From Cognataquiflexum nitidum (lineage in GTDB: Bacteria; Bacteroidota; Bacteroidia; Cytophagales; Cyclobacteriaceae): a stretch of DNA of 64,000 nucleotides. This document shows, one piece after another, positions 11,606 through 21,412 of this stretch. Location: NCBI RefSeq assembly GCF_022538055.1, contig NZ_JAKZAM010000029.1, positions 1 through 64,000 of the forward strand, in the 5' to 3' direction. The position numbers and the translations under genes were made by a program. The first letter of the stretch is position 1, and the number at the start of each line of letters is the position of its first letter. The notes beneath the pieces were generated by a model. It did not search any database, had not been told where the DNA came from, and saw only the letters and a program-made list of their open reading frames with translations.

Positions 11606-12365
11606 GTTTGGGTTCGGGGTGCGGGGTTCGGGGTGAGGGGTTCGGGGTTCTAGCCTGCGGCGTTCGGGGTTCCCTGTACTTTAGGAGTGAACAGGAACTT
11701 GGAACATTTTTGGAACATGGTACAGATTTGTTCAGGGTTCTAGCCTGCGGCGTTCGGGGTACGGGGGTTCGGAGTTCTAGCCTGCGGCGTGCGTGCCTGC
11801 GGCGTTCGGGGTACGGAGAATCGTTGAGGCGAGGTGGAACCTGGAACAATGAACCTTGAACAGTTTTTAGAACAGAGTACGGAAGGGTTCAGGGTTCTAG
11901 CCTGCGGCGTTCGGGGTTCGGGGTTCCCTGTACTTTAGGAGTGAACAGGAACTTTGAACAATGAACCTTGAACATTTTTTAGAACAGAGTACGGAAGGGT
12001 TCGGGGTTCTAGCCTGCGGCGTGCGGGATTCCCTGTACTTTAGGAGTGAACAGGAACTTGGAACATGGAACTTTGAACAGTTTTTAGAACAGAGTACGGA
12101 AGGGTTCAGGGTTCTAGCCTGCGGGGTTCGGGGTTCCCTGTACTTTAGGAGTGAACAGGAACTTGGAACATGGAACTTTGAACATTTTTTGGAACAGAGT
12201 TCTAGCCTGCGGCGTTCGGGGTACGGAGAATCGTTGAGGCGAGGTGGAACCTGGAACAATGAACCTTGAACATTTTTTGGAACAGAGTACGGAAGGGTTC
12301 GGGGTTCTAGCCTGCGGCGTACGGGGGTTCAGGGTTCAGGGTTCGGGCCTTCGGCGTTCAGTGGA
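11606..12365. repeat. Polysaccharide-locus intergenic repeat, block C
   Basis: One of the longer blocks, with at least four hairpin cores (near 11671, 11927, 12033 and 12137), each followed by GAAC-rich DNA and GTTCTAGCCTGCGGC segments, plus GAATCGTTGAGGCGAGG modules near 11818 and 12229. It extends into the 3' end of the neighbouring glycosyltransferase ORF. Confidence 0.85.
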
Positions 12366-13519
12366 CCAAGCCCAAAGAGCTTTCGATTGGATTCCAATAC
12401 TTCCGGATCAGCGGCAAATTCTTTGGCAAATGAAAGGGCAGCCTGACTCATTTTATCGTAGGTTTCCTGGTCCATGCTGACGGCTGTCTCTATGGCCCTG
12501 ACGAATTGATAAGGCTGGTTCAGTGGGATATCCCAACCGATACCTTTCTCCCTTAGCCCACGCCAAGGAGTGCTATCCGAGATAATCACCGGGCATGCTG
12601 CCGATAGTGACTCCAAGATAGCGTGACCGAAGTTTTCTCCATGGGTAGGTAAATACAAGAAATGTGAATTATCCATTACGCCCATCACATCTTGGGGGGA
12701 AATACTTCCATGAAAATTTACGCTGATGTTGTTTGGAAGTTTTTGGACCTCTTCAGTACATTTTCTCATGTAATCATGGTCGTAAAGCTGCCCATAAAGG
12801 TCAAATTGGATACTATGCTGTGTGCATTTTCCTAACATTTCTATTGCTCCCAATGTATTTTTCTCGGGGGAGATTCTGGCAATGCTGAACAACTTCAAGT
12901 CACCGGGCATTTTAGCCACTTTCTTTTTGGGTTCGGAGACGCGCTTCTTGGGGAGATTTGGCGCTATGAAAATATTCTTATTCCTTCCCACCTGTTTAAT
13001 TATATCTGTTGCCTCTGCCACATTGGATGCATGGAAATCAATATTGCGGTAAAAGCCTACAGCCCGGAATACCCCCATCATGATTTTCTTTTTCATTGGC
13101 TTTTCTGCCATAGCATGAGGAGAGAGCATTCCCCTGCTTGCAACTGTCGTACGTACTCCTTTGGCCAACCTGGCAAGCAGCAGCGGGAGAATAGAGAAAT
13201 ACAGGGAATAAGCACCATTGATATACCAATGCTCACAGTTTGCTTCAAAAGCCACTTTCTTGAGGTTGGCAACTGTCAGGTATTTTTTTGAAAAATAGAA
13301 AACCGAAACTCCATTCCTGTAATCCGTCCATTGGTCCGAAGGGACAGAGGTATAGGGGGTATCTTCGCAATAATCTGAATTTCTGGTGACTATATAGAAA
13401 TCTATTTCATCCCGAAGGTGGTCAATGATATTGACATTGGAAGTGACAGGCCCTCCTGCCTTATTTCCCGGCAAAAACCAATCAATGAAAAGGAGGACTT
13501 TTTTTTTTCTTTTATCCAT
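12329..13519 (-). CDS. Family 4 glycosyltransferase, C-terminus running into repeat
   Basis: GT-B fold retaining glycosyltransferase. The N-terminal domain begins KVLLFIDWFLPGNKAGGP. The C-terminal domain has FSIARISPEKN, a VNFHGSISPQDV stretch and the LPTHGENFGHAILESLSA signature (E-x7-E region). The start ATG at 13519 overlaps the stop of the preceding glycosyltransferase by 8 bases, showing translational coupling; the longer upstream reading is not needed. The last dozen residues (GPLNAEGPNPEP) are encoded by intergenic repeat DNA, so the original stop has probably been lost and replaced by one supplied by the repeat. Confidence 0.88.
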   Translation of the reverse strand: MDKRKKKVLLFIDWFLPGNKAGGPVTSNVNIIDHLRDEIDFYIVTRNSDYCEDTPYTSVPSDQWTDYRNGVSVFYFSKKYLTVANLKKVAFEANCEHWYINGAYSLYFSILPLLLARLAKGVRTTVASRGMLSPHAMAEKPMKKKIMMGVFRAVGFYRNIDFHASNVAEATDIIKQVGRNKNIFIAPNLPKKRVSEPKKKVAKMPGDLKLFSIARISPEKNTLGAIEMLGKCTQHSIQFDLYGQLYDHDYMRKCTEEVQKLPNNISVNFHGSISPQDVMGVMDNSHFLYLPTHGENFGHAILESLSAACPVIISDSTPWRGLREKGIGWDIPLNQPYQFVRAIETAVSMDQETYDKMSQAALSFAKEFAADPEVLESNRKLFGLGPLNAEGPNPEP

Positions 13520-14504
13520 TTTCCAAATCGCGGTAGACCGCCAAATATTGTTTTGCGATATATGCAGCCCTGAAGCGGCCCACATTTTCCAGACCTTTTG
13601 CTATCAGGTCATCCCTATATGCTTGATTGTTGATTATTTTAAGAATCCCTGCCCTGATGGAATCCACGGAGAAAGGATCCACCAAGCAAGCGCTATCACC
13701 GGCCACCTCTTGCATGGCCCCGATATGGGAAGTCAGCACCGGTCTACCTACTGCCTGAGCTTCGATGATGGGCAAACCAAATCCCTCGTAGGTAGAAGCA
13801 AAACTGAGCATGTCACAATCCCGGTAAGCCTGCAGGATTTCAGAAAAAGCAAGATCAAATTTATTGCTGAAGTCAATCTCAGCTTCTTCCAATAAATCAA
13901 GCTGCGGCGGTGTCAATTTACCAATCACCATCAGACGGCACCTGACTCCCTTTAAAGCCTCGATGGTTCGCTCCAGATTTTTGTTGTTTTTTGTACCTAA
14001 ATGAAGGATGAGTGGATTTTGGTTATCAAAGACTTTGGGCTGATATTGAAAGGCATCATTTACGGCATTGGGAATGACCGTAATCTTGTCTTTGGAGAAG
14101 GGAACAAGCCTGATCAACTCCTTTTTAGAAAATTCGGAGATCACGGTGATTTTTTTGACAAACAAAGCCGGAAGCCAAAACCAAAAAAACCTGGTGATCA
14201 AATCCCTGACCATGCCCTTACCAAAAGCCGAACCTACGTCATGGATGGTCAGAACGGTTTTTCTCCCCAAAACCAAAGCCACATAATTGACATGACCGGT
14301 AATATGTACGAGGGAATGCCGGAACTTTAGGGCATACCTGAGGTTAAGAAAAATATCCTTGGGCATGGCACCGATGAAGGGAAGCTCCACGGATTTGGTG
14401 TCGGCCACAGCTGCCAGCTCCGGGACGATACTTCCAAAAAGCCCTTCAATGCTATTGAATTGCGGTACTTTTTTTCTGAATAAGAAGGTGATGGATAGCT
14501 TCAA
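13512..14504 (-). CDS. Family 4 glycosyltransferase
   Basis: 330 residues, GT-B fold. The acceptor domain includes HITGHVNYVAL, LTIHDVGS and VISEFSK; the donor domain has LILHLGTKNNKNLERTIEAL, MLSFASTYEGFGLPIIEAQA and VLTSHIGAMQEVAGDSA, the typical GT4 nucleotide-sugar site. The start is TTG at 14504 (no ATG in register). It overlaps the following glycosyltransferase by 8 bases. Upstream lies the large repeat region that separates it from the polymerase gene, so a promoter may lie there. Confidence 0.9.
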   Translation of the reverse strand: MKLSITFLFRKKVPQFNSIEGLFGSIVPELAAVADTKSVELPFIGAMPKDIFLNLRYALKFRHSLVHITGHVNYVALVLGRKTVLTIHDVGSAFGKGMVRDLITRFFWFWLPALFVKKITVISEFSKKELIRLVPFSKDKITVIPNAVNDAFQYQPKVFDNQNPLILHLGTKNNKNLERTIEALKGVRCRLMVIGKLTPPQLDLLEEAEIDFSNKFDLAFSEILQAYRDCDMLSFASTYEGFGLPIIEAQAVGRPVLTSHIGAMQEVAGDSACLVDPFSVDSIRAGILKIINNQAYRDDLIAKGLENVGRFRAAYIAKQYLAVYRDLENG

Positions 14505-14608
14505 TTAAAGGATACTGATTTATTTTTTTTCTTATCGATCGTCCTCCTGAGTACTTAACATTTTAAAATGTTCAGAAAAGGAATGACGTTAAGATTTTTC
14601 TAATTTGG

Positions 14609-14731
14609 CCTCGGCAAGCTCGGCCACCGCGGTTGTTCTTAGGAGAGGGGCAGGAGGGTAAAAGCGGCGGTGCCGCTTTTACCCTCCTGCCCCCTAAATT
14701 GCCAAACACAAGTTCCCCGAGCTTGCCGAGG
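14609..14731. repeat. Nested perfect palindrome
   Basis: Inner inverted repeat with 22-bp perfect arms (14647-14668 and 14672-14693) around a 3-base loop. It is enclosed by a second, 15-bp perfect inverted repeat (14609-14623, CCTCGGCAAGCTCGG, and 14717-14731). Such composite palindromes suggest a miniature mobile element or a REP/BIME-like unit; no encoded protein is present. Confidence 0.85.
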
Positions 14732-14739
14732 GGGTCATT

Positions 14740-15205
14740 TAAGTTTATGTCAATGGTTGTTTAGCGAAGAGTCTAAACAATTTAAAATATGAGATGCTTC
14801 ACCTCTGCAAAGCTCCGGTTCAGCATGACGGATATGTCGGAGGCGTCACTCTGAGTGTAGCGAAGATTCTCTTTTACGAGATGCTTCACCTCCGCAAGCT
14901 CCGGTTCAGCATGACGGATATGTCGGAGGCGTCACTCTGAGTGAAGAGAAGAGTCTAACCAATTTAAATTACGAGATGCTTCAACTCCGCAAGCTCCGGT
15001 TCAGCATGACGCATATGTAGGAGGCGTCACTCTGAGTGTGGCGAAGAGTCTATTCAATTTAAAATATGAGATGCTTCACCTCCGCAAGCTCCGGTTCAGC
15101 ATGACGGATATGTCGGAGGCGTCACTCTGAGTGTAGCGAAGAGTCTCTTTTACGAGATGCTTCACCTCCGCAAGCTCCGGTTCAGCATGACGGAGTAACA
15201 ACCGT
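14740..15205. repeat. Tandem REP-like array (five copies)
   Basis: Five copies of a unit containing GAGATGCTTCACCTCCGCA, CTCCGGTTCAGCATGACGG and GGCGTCACTCTGAGTG, starting at 14791, 14878, 14973, 15068 and 15154, so spacing is 86-95 bases. The half-motifs TTCAGCATGACGG and GTCACTCTGAGTGTAGCGAA are the familiar paired motifs of interspersed repeats in Bacteroidota. Copies differ by point changes and a 9-base linker. Confidence 0.85.
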
Positions 15206-15293
15206 CATTTCCATTTTCTGTAAATGACAATTCTAAAAACTCAGCGTGTCGACCAAGAGATTAAGGTCATTGGTAGAGAATGAAATCAAAGCC

Positions 15294-16565
15294 TCAAACA
15301 GGATAAAGCTTCCATTTCAATACTTTCTTGACAAAATAGAAGAAAGCAAAGACCACTATCAGGGATTTGGTCAGGTGGTTGAGTACCACCACCAACTCGG
15401 TCTCTGCCTTGATTACCTGCAAAAACACGATGGGAAGTACCGCAAAGAAGAGTGGGTTTTTGTAGCCATATTTTACCAGGATAAGCCACACTGTAACGAG
15501 AAACCAGCCCCAAATTCCCATAAATATAATCCCGCCAAGGACATCAAAATTCCCATAAGCCTCCCCTATAATGCTGATCCCCATGGAGGTGCCGTCACCG
15601 ATCTGCAATCCGGTAAAATTCCTGAAGTTTTCCCTACCTCCTGCAATGACTTTTTCAGGTGCCAAAAATCTAGGCAACAAGGAAGCACTCAGGGCATCCG
15701 AAATTGTTTTTCCTTCAAAAAAAGGTTGCTCTTCAGGGACATTGTCCATGATCGCACTGATAATCCAACCCTGATTGAGCCGGACATTGTTTTGGGTATC
15801 TATGTCTTCACCAGCAGCAATGGGATTATTCGAAAGACTTTCAAAAAACAACTGTGAAAAAAGACCAACTTTATTTCCTGAATATCCACCCCAGACCTCT
15901 GCCCTGTAGGAAGATTTTACTGCCTGTAGGGTAACTAGAAAAAACCCTCCAATGATAAAGGTAAAGAGGATAAATCTTAAAGAAGGCTGGTTTTGGATTG
16001 TCCAAAAGATAAAGAAAAATGCGGACCAAAGAATGAAATCGTGGAACATCGCATTTGCAAGGGAGTTCAAAAAGAGGTACAGGATTGCTAAATAAAACAC
16101 AATTCTAAGTTTTTGATTCTTGGAAAAATACAGGATAATCGCCCCTGCAAATTTGAAGTTAGCCAAAACAAAAACAAAAAATCCAAAGAAATCAGGAAAA
16201 AACGGCCCTATGAAATCAAACAGAATACCTATACTCAATATGACAAGACCATATTTTTCATAATTTGAATAATCTAAAATCGGCAATTTAATAATCTTTA
16301 AGTTGCCCAATTTGAAAAAAATAATCCCACCAAAAGCCAAGTAAGCGGGTACTATGTAGCCCATGTATTCCACTTCAGGAACATACATGTAGTATTTGTA
16401 ATGAACAGAAGAGGAATTATACTCGATAACAGGACCAATAATCCACTGAAGTCCTGCTATCAGCAGCATCATTTCTAAAATTGGTAAGCTCTTGCCCAAT
16501 TGCCTGACAAATTGGATAAAAACCCAAATCACTGACAACACACCGATTATTGTTAGTATTTGCAT
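15294..16565 (-). CDS. Wzy/O-antigen-polymerase-like membrane protein
   Basis: 423 residues, strongly hydrophobic with roughly ten or eleven predicted membrane helices, from MQILTIIGVLSVIWVF to the C-terminal VVFAFFYFVKKVLKW. A large hydrophilic loop lies around residues 215-330 (SSYRAEVWGGYSG, EDIDTQNNVRLNQGW, FLAPEKVIAGGRENFRNFTG). This topology and the position within a glycosyltransferase cluster fit a repeat-unit polymerase (Wzy) or oligosaccharide ligase. Sequence motifs in this family are weak, so assignment rests on topology and context. It follows the next glycosyltransferase by 7 bases, so it belongs to the same operon. Confidence 0.7.
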   Translation of the reverse strand: MQILTIIGVLSVIWVFIQFVRQLGKSLPILEMMLLIAGLQWIIGPVIEYNSSSVHYKYYMYVPEVEYMGYIVPAYLAFGGIIFFKLGNLKIIKLPILDYSNYEKYGLVILSIGILFDFIGPFFPDFFGFFVFVLANFKFAGAIILYFSKNQKLRIVFYLAILYLFLNSLANAMFHDFILWSAFFFIFWTIQNQPSLRFILFTFIIGGFFLVTLQAVKSSYRAEVWGGYSGNKVGLFSQLFFESLSNNPIAAGEDIDTQNNVRLNQGWIISAIMDNVPEEQPFFEGKTISDALSASLLPRFLAPEKVIAGGRENFRNFTGLQIGDGTSMGISIIGEAYGNFDVLGGIIFMGIWGWFLVTVWLILVKYGYKNPLFFAVLPIVFLQVIKAETELVVVLNHLTKSLIVVFAFFYFVKKVLKWKLYPV

Positions 16566-16572
16566 ATGGTGA

Positions 16573-17730
16573 TTAATCTAAACCTCTTTCAATTTCTTTG
16601 ACTATGGCATCAAATGACCATTTTTGAATATTCTTTTGTGCTGCCTCACCCATTTGTTTGAGGACTGGTAAAGAAAGTCCGGTAAGTAATTTTTCAAACT
16701 CAGGTTGTTGATTGTGTTTGATCACAAATCCATTTTCATTTTCTTTTACTAAATCCCTTGCACAGCCCACTTTATCGGTCACTATCACAGGAATCCCACA
16801 AGCCATTGCTTCATTGACCGCCAAGCCCCAAGTCTCACTTTTTGAGGGTAAACAATAAATTTCCCCCAATCTATACACCAAAGGCATTTGACTTTGATTT
16901 TGAAAAGGAATAAACTTAATAAAGTTATAAGGACGGGCCAGATCTTTTAACTGATCTTTCATCGGTCCATTCCCAACAAAAAGCAACTGAAGGGGATTCG
17001 CACGTTTGATATTAGCTTCAATGATCGCCTTGATCAAAAATTCCGGCCGCTTTACTGAATGAAACTTGCCGGCAAACAACACCACTATATCCTCTGATAA
17101 ATACCCTAATCCAGCACGCCAATTTTTGGCTTTTTCTGCATACTGCTTCGTTTCGTCGTCTGCAAACCTGTAATTATCTATCGCATGAGGAGCGGACAAC
17201 AAGTCTACTTCTTTTATCCCATGTTTTAAAAAATATGCTTTGTTGGCTGCCCCTACATAAAGTGCCTTGTCGACATGACTGTAGACCCATGTCAACAGAA
17301 TCCGACGGAGAAGGGTTTTGAATCCTTTGCTTTCGTCCAATAAGGTTGAATCTCCCCGAAACCATAGCTTTACCTTACCCTTAAAATGGCGTAAAACTTT
17401 CAGGTGGCTTTTGAGATTCCAGCCAAAGACCAAAATTGTATCAGGAAAGAAGGATTCTATGGTAGAAATAAGCATGGGGCAATCAATTCCCTGAAAATGC
17501 GAAGAACTTGGCTTTTTTGAAATATTATCAACAAACTCGTAATCATAGCCTTCTAACAAGGGGATATCCCACTTGATCTCCTTTCCAAAACTCACATCAA
17601 AAAACTGCGTTTGCCTTTGACTCCAAGTATAAAAAACCTTAACCTGAATATTCGTCCTTTCGGACAACAGCCGAAACCAAGGCGCATTGTACTGGATTGG
17701 ATGGGTGCTGACGATGGCGAGTTTTTTCAT
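16573..17730 (-). CDS. Family 4 glycosyltransferase
   Basis: 385 residues, GT-B fold. It begins KKLAIVSTHPIQYNAPWFRLL, a start typical of a GT4 subgroup from capsule clusters. The donor domain shows IVVLFAGKFHSVKRPEFLI, LLFVGNGPMKDQL, and LPSKSETWGLAVNEAMACGIPVIV, with the conserved glutamate pair. Its ATG overlaps the stop of the upstream gene (ATGA, 4 bases), and the polymerase gene follows within 7 bases. Confidence 0.92.
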   Translation of the reverse strand: MKKLAIVSTHPIQYNAPWFRLLSERTNIQVKVFYTWSQRQTQFFDVSFGKEIKWDIPLLEGYDYEFVDNISKKPSSSHFQGIDCPMLISTIESFFPDTILVFGWNLKSHLKVLRHFKGKVKLWFRGDSTLLDESKGFKTLLRRILLTWVYSHVDKALYVGAANKAYFLKHGIKEVDLLSAPHAIDNYRFADDETKQYAEKAKNWRAGLGYLSEDIVVLFAGKFHSVKRPEFLIKAIIEANIKRANPLQLLFVGNGPMKDQLKDLARPYNFIKFIPFQNQSQMPLVYRLGEIYCLPSKSETWGLAVNEAMACGIPVIVTDKVGCARDLVKENENGFVIKHNQQPEFEKLLTGLSLPVLKQMGEAAQKNIQKWSFDAIVKEIERGLD

Positions 17731-18998
17731 TTCACTCCTCGTCTTTTTACTTGTCTGATCAACAGCACTTCCTCCATTGCGTTCATCAAGGCAGTGGCCG
17801 ATGCCTTTGCGGTATATTTCTCCAAAGGTTGCAAGTCAATTTTCCAGTCGGTCTCTTTTTGAAAATTCATTACCAAAGGAGTAAGCTTTTCTACCAAATT
17901 TGCAGCCAAGTCACCGTCCTGGTAGGACATTAAAAATTCATCAGCTCCTGTTTCCCGGATCACGTCCACTGCAGAACTCTTCTCATGCAGCATCGCCAAC
18001 ATCGGACGCTTACTCAGCAGGCACTGAAAGGTCTTGGAGGCGGTATAGTGCTGCTCGGTACTTCCGATCAACAACACCCGGTCTGCCTTCGCCAGGAAAT
18101 TCAGAATATGCAAAAAGGGAAAGCGATCTCTATTTTCTCTCACAATATCCTCCAGACCATACTCTTTGGCATAAGCCGTAATTCGCTTGGCAGGATAAGG
18201 TCCCGTGCCCACAAAATAGAGGCGGATTCGCTTATCCCAGTTTCCTGCACTCCGCAAATGGGCTACCGCTTGAAAGAAGGATTGGAGAAACAAGTGCGCA
18301 TTTGGCAAAAAAGCCCCTGCATAGATCCAAGGTTTGCAGTCGCCATCCTCTTCCCACGGATACAGTAAACCTTTCAATTCAATTTCATGATCATTGGGGT
18401 CAAAACCATAGGGCATGCCCACATGCACGGGAGGGGTTTTAAAATTCCGCTGAATCACCGGCCAATAATATGCCGTGGACACCCCGGAGATCAAGGCGGC
18501 TTTCTTCACTGCATAGGGTTCCAGTATTTTTGCAAGGATCTGACTGAGTTTTGCCCTCAGGTTGCTTTGATTGGTAATATCATGCACCCAAGGGTCAATG
18601 TAATCAATGCCATAGGGGATACTCGTGATATCGTGAAGCTGCCTGCCCAATAGAGCTGTGTAAAAGGATGGGATAGGAATTAAGATAAAATCTATGGAAC
18701 GCTCACGGCAAATTTGTAGGGCTGCTTTTTTGAGAAAGGGAAAAGCCCTCAAACCAATATCGCCTATTATTCTCGGTTTGGTTACTTTGTACGCTTTGGC
18801 GTAAATAACTTCTATATCAGGAGATACGGTTCTTTCCATCAAGGGATCGATAGGTTCCTCATAGTAATGGGGGTCCACGGTAAGCAGCAGCGGTTTCCAA
18901 CCCAATTCCATCAAGTAATTCCCTATCAATCTCGGGCGCTGCACACCGGCGAGATTGGCAGGAACCCAATGGGGATAAATGATTAAAAGGGTTTTCAC
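17727..18998 (-). CDS. Glycosyltransferase, GT4-like
   Basis: 423 residues. The N-terminal domain is YPHWVPANLAGVQRPRLIGNY, characteristic of a family often seen in Bacteroidota polysaccharide clusters. The C-terminal Rossmann-like domain contains KPWIYAGAFLPNAH, LYFVGTG and a RVLLIGSTEQHYTASKT segment. The E-x7-E motif is less obvious than in its neighbours. The start is GTG at 18998, overlapping the upstream TAG by one base. Likely cytoplasmic, adding one sugar of the repeat unit. Confidence 0.8.
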   Translation of the reverse strand: MKTLLIIYPHWVPANLAGVQRPRLIGNYLMELGWKPLLLTVDPHYYEEPIDPLMERTVSPDIEVIYAKAYKVTKPRIIGDIGLRAFPFLKKAALQICRERSIDFILIPIPSFYTALLGRQLHDITSIPYGIDYIDPWVHDITNQSNLRAKLSQILAKILEPYAVKKAALISGVSTAYYWPVIQRNFKTPPVHVGMPYGFDPNDHEIELKGLLYPWEEDGDCKPWIYAGAFLPNAHLFLQSFFQAVAHLRSAGNWDKRIRLYFVGTGPYPAKRITAYAKEYGLEDIVRENRDRFPFLHILNFLAKADRVLLIGSTEQHYTASKTFQCLLSKRPMLAMLHEKSSAVDVIRETGADEFLMSYQDGDLAANLVEKLTPLVMNFQKETDWKIDLQPLEKYTAKASATALMNAMEEVLLIRQVKRRGVK

Positions 18999-20194
18999 TA
19001 ATTAAGTAATGTAATTAACTTTTGTTGCTCTTGTTCCCAAGAAAACGCCTTAGCCATTTCCCAACGCAATGTTTTCTTTTCTATTTTCAGGAATTCAGGA
19101 TTCAATTTGAAAAGAGCATCCTTCAAATCTTTTTCCAAAAGAAGGCCTGCATGATAGGGTAAGGAATTTAAAAATGCTTGCTGCCCTTGTGTCTGGGTTG
19201 CTAAAATATAAAGACCGGCTTGGGCATAAGCCAAAATTTTATTTGTCAAACAAATATCCCGGTTTATATCAGCTCTGGGATTTTCCAAAGCAAGTCCCAC
19301 ATCCATAGTCTCTAAAAATCCATGCAGTTCAGACTGAGGCATCACCGGATGCAATTTTACATTATTGCCAATCTCTTTCCTTTCGAGATAAGCACTGTTG
19401 GAATTTCCCACCAAATGAAACTCCATCTCGGGAAATAATTTAGCGGCTTCAAATACCTGTTCCAGGCCACGATTAGAACCTATGTGTTGAGAAAACCAAA
19501 CACACTTCATGATCCGTTCAGATTTAGGTTGTGGTTTGACAAAATCCAATTCAGGGAAACTGTTTAAAATCGTGGATTGTCTTACTTTGCTTGGTATCTG
19601 ATAGGCATTTTGGCATTCGGATGCGATGCCTTCCGAGGCATAGGTGATGTTATCAGCTTGCCTAAAACTAAATTGCATTATCGTGTGCCGGTTATCAGTT
19701 TCATGGGCTTTGTTGAAGTAAAGTGCCTCTCCGGGATAAAAATCTTCTACATCTAACTGTAAATGAGATTTTTGCCACTGAGTAACTTTAATGGCCGGAT
19801 AAAAAGCACCCAAATTATGGGCAATAACTGCATCAAATTTCTGCTGCCTGCACAACTGTCTTACTTTCCAAAGAACCTGTGGAGTCTTATCATTGCTGGC
19901 AAAGGCAGCTATAGTGCTATTTTGCTTAAACAAAGGATTAATTAGGATTGCAAATTTGTGCAGAAATTTAGACCAAAGGGTTAAAAAGATCTTTGATTTC
20001 CGGTCAATCACCACAAAATCCACTGTTGGATTACGGTTTATAATTTCTTTTGAAAGGGTTTCCGACCAATCTTGATGGATAAAACAAACCACTGTACACC
20101 TATGGAATTTTATCAAAAATTCAAACTCCTTGACCAACCGGGGATTTGCTGCCAAACTGGAGGTGGTGAGAAACAATAGATTTTTATGTATCAA
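18998..20194 (-). CDS. Glycosyltransferase, GT4-like
   Basis: 398 residues, GT-B-like. It starts HKNLLFLTTSSLAANPRLVKE, typical of a GT4 subgroup. Residues about 235-330 contain VWFSQHIGSNRGLEQVFEAA, EFHLVGNSN and ALENPRADINRDICLTNKIL, which resembles the donor-binding region. The start codon is TTG at 20194. The stop overlaps the next gene by one base. A gap of 245 unremarkable bases separates it from the next glycosyltransferase upstream. Confidence 0.8.
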   Translation of the reverse strand: MIHKNLLFLTTSSLAANPRLVKEFEFLIKFHRCTVVCFIHQDWSETLSKEIINRNPTVDFVVIDRKSKIFLTLWSKFLHKFAILINPLFKQNSTIAAFASNDKTPQVLWKVRQLCRQQKFDAVIAHNLGAFYPAIKVTQWQKSHLQLDVEDFYPGEALYFNKAHETDNRHTIMQFSFRQADNITYASEGIASECQNAYQIPSKVRQSTILNSFPELDFVKPQPKSERIMKCVWFSQHIGSNRGLEQVFEAAKLFPEMEFHLVGNSNSAYLERKEIGNNVKLHPVMPQSELHGFLETMDVGLALENPRADINRDICLTNKILAYAQAGLYILATQTQGQQAFLNSLPYHAGLLLEKDLKDALFKLNPEFLKIEKKTLRWEMAKAFSWEQEQQKLITLLN

Positions 20195-20439
20195 AATTCA
20201 ATTTAGTTTTTGATTATAAAAAAATATAATTCTGTATCAGCACCTACTTCGTTCATACTTTGTTGCCTTAAAATTAATTTAATCACATCTATATGTTGTA
20301 AATTATTCTTGGTTCAGAATCCTAAAACTGAAAATAAATAAAAAACAAATAGATACGCCGTGATCAACCGCCAAGCACAATTCTTTGGTTGCCCGTAGGG
20401 CGGCTATCTTGGCTGAAATTGGAAAAAGATCAGGCTTCC

Positions 20440-21405
20440 TCAGGAACCCCGCAGGTAATATCGGACTAGGCGGGCTGTTCGCCAACCGAAAAGCTTTGCA
20501 ATAATTTGAATCAAAAAGCCTCCAAGCACCAGCTTGGGAGGTTTTTCCCGAAATGCTTTAAACCGCCGCCAGGCAATGGCCGAAAGCCGCTTTTGAGTAG
20601 GGAACATATCGATGGCAAACCGATAATACTGAGCTGCAATGGCACTGTTCAGACGGGAATGGGCACCATAAGCCTTAAGGTAATCATGCTTCAGCGCAAT
20701 GGTGAGAAGGGTATTCATCAGGTATTTCCTGTTTGTACTTCTGCTTAACTGGTTCTGACCACCTGGGGCAATATGATAATAGTTATAAACCCCGGGAGTA
20801 TAGACGATACCATCACTGGCTAGTAGCACCCTGGCAAAGAATTCACCGTCATCATCCGGGCAGCGATAGTTGCGCCAGTGGCCTGCTTTTTCGATGAGGG
20901 CACGTGGCACCAGCCAGCAATTGGTTTGAATAAAGTTCAGATGTCCCTTTTCACCCCATAGATTGACCAGGAAATCCTGTGGATCATCTGAAGAATAAAT
21001 AAAATCAGACTGATCTGGATAAACTCCATTCGCTATTTCTTCTTTGGTTGTAAACTGTTTGTACGTACTTACAGCCACTTTTCTGGGTTGGACTTGCAAG
21101 GCCCTCACCTGTACAGTGATCTTACTTTCCCCTAACACATCTCCTGCATCCAGAAACTGGATGTAGTCGCCTTTGGCAATAGCCAATCCTGTATTACGTG
21201 CAACGGCCGCTCCTGCATTTTTTTGTTGCAGCACAAATACCCGGTTGCTTTCGTATTGCTTTGCTGCATCGTAACTCTTATCGGTTGATCCGTCATCAAC
21301 TAAAATCACTTCAATCGAATTATAGGTTTGTGCCAATACAGATTGCATCGTACGCTGAAAGGAATCAGCACAGTTATAAAGAGGAATAATGATGGATACG
21401 AGCAA
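20440..21405 (-). CDS. Family 2 glycosyltransferase
   Basis: 321 residues, GT-A fold, inverting. Motifs: VSIIIPLYNCADSFQRTMQS, VEVILVDDGSTDKS, and QFLDAGDVLG in the metal-binding position, where DAGD replaces the usual DxDD. The C-terminus is basic and hydrophobic, which fits membrane association. No ATG is available; the start is TTG at 21405, only 8 bases downstream of the stop of a truncated glycosyltransferase. Confidence 0.9.
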   Translation of the reverse strand: MLVSIIIPLYNCADSFQRTMQSVLAQTYNSIEVILVDDGSTDKSYDAAKQYESNRVFVLQQKNAGAAVARNTGLAIAKGDYIQFLDAGDVLGESKITVQVRALQVQPRKVAVSTYKQFTTKEEIANGVYPDQSDFIYSSDDPQDFLVNLWGEKGHLNFIQTNCWLVPRALIEKAGHWRNYRCPDDDGEFFARVLLASDGIVYTPGVYNYYHIAPGGQNQLSRSTNRKYLMNTLLTIALKHDYLKAYGAHSRLNSAIAAQYYRFAIDMFPTQKRLSAIAWRRFKAFREKPPKLVLGGFLIQIIAKLFGWRTARLVRYYLRGS

Positions 21406-21412
21406 AAATCAA

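Noticed and set aside
20303..20485. 60-codon minus-strand ORF overlapping the end of the GT2 gene at 20440
   Set aside because: It overlaps the real gene in another frame and has no features of its own.
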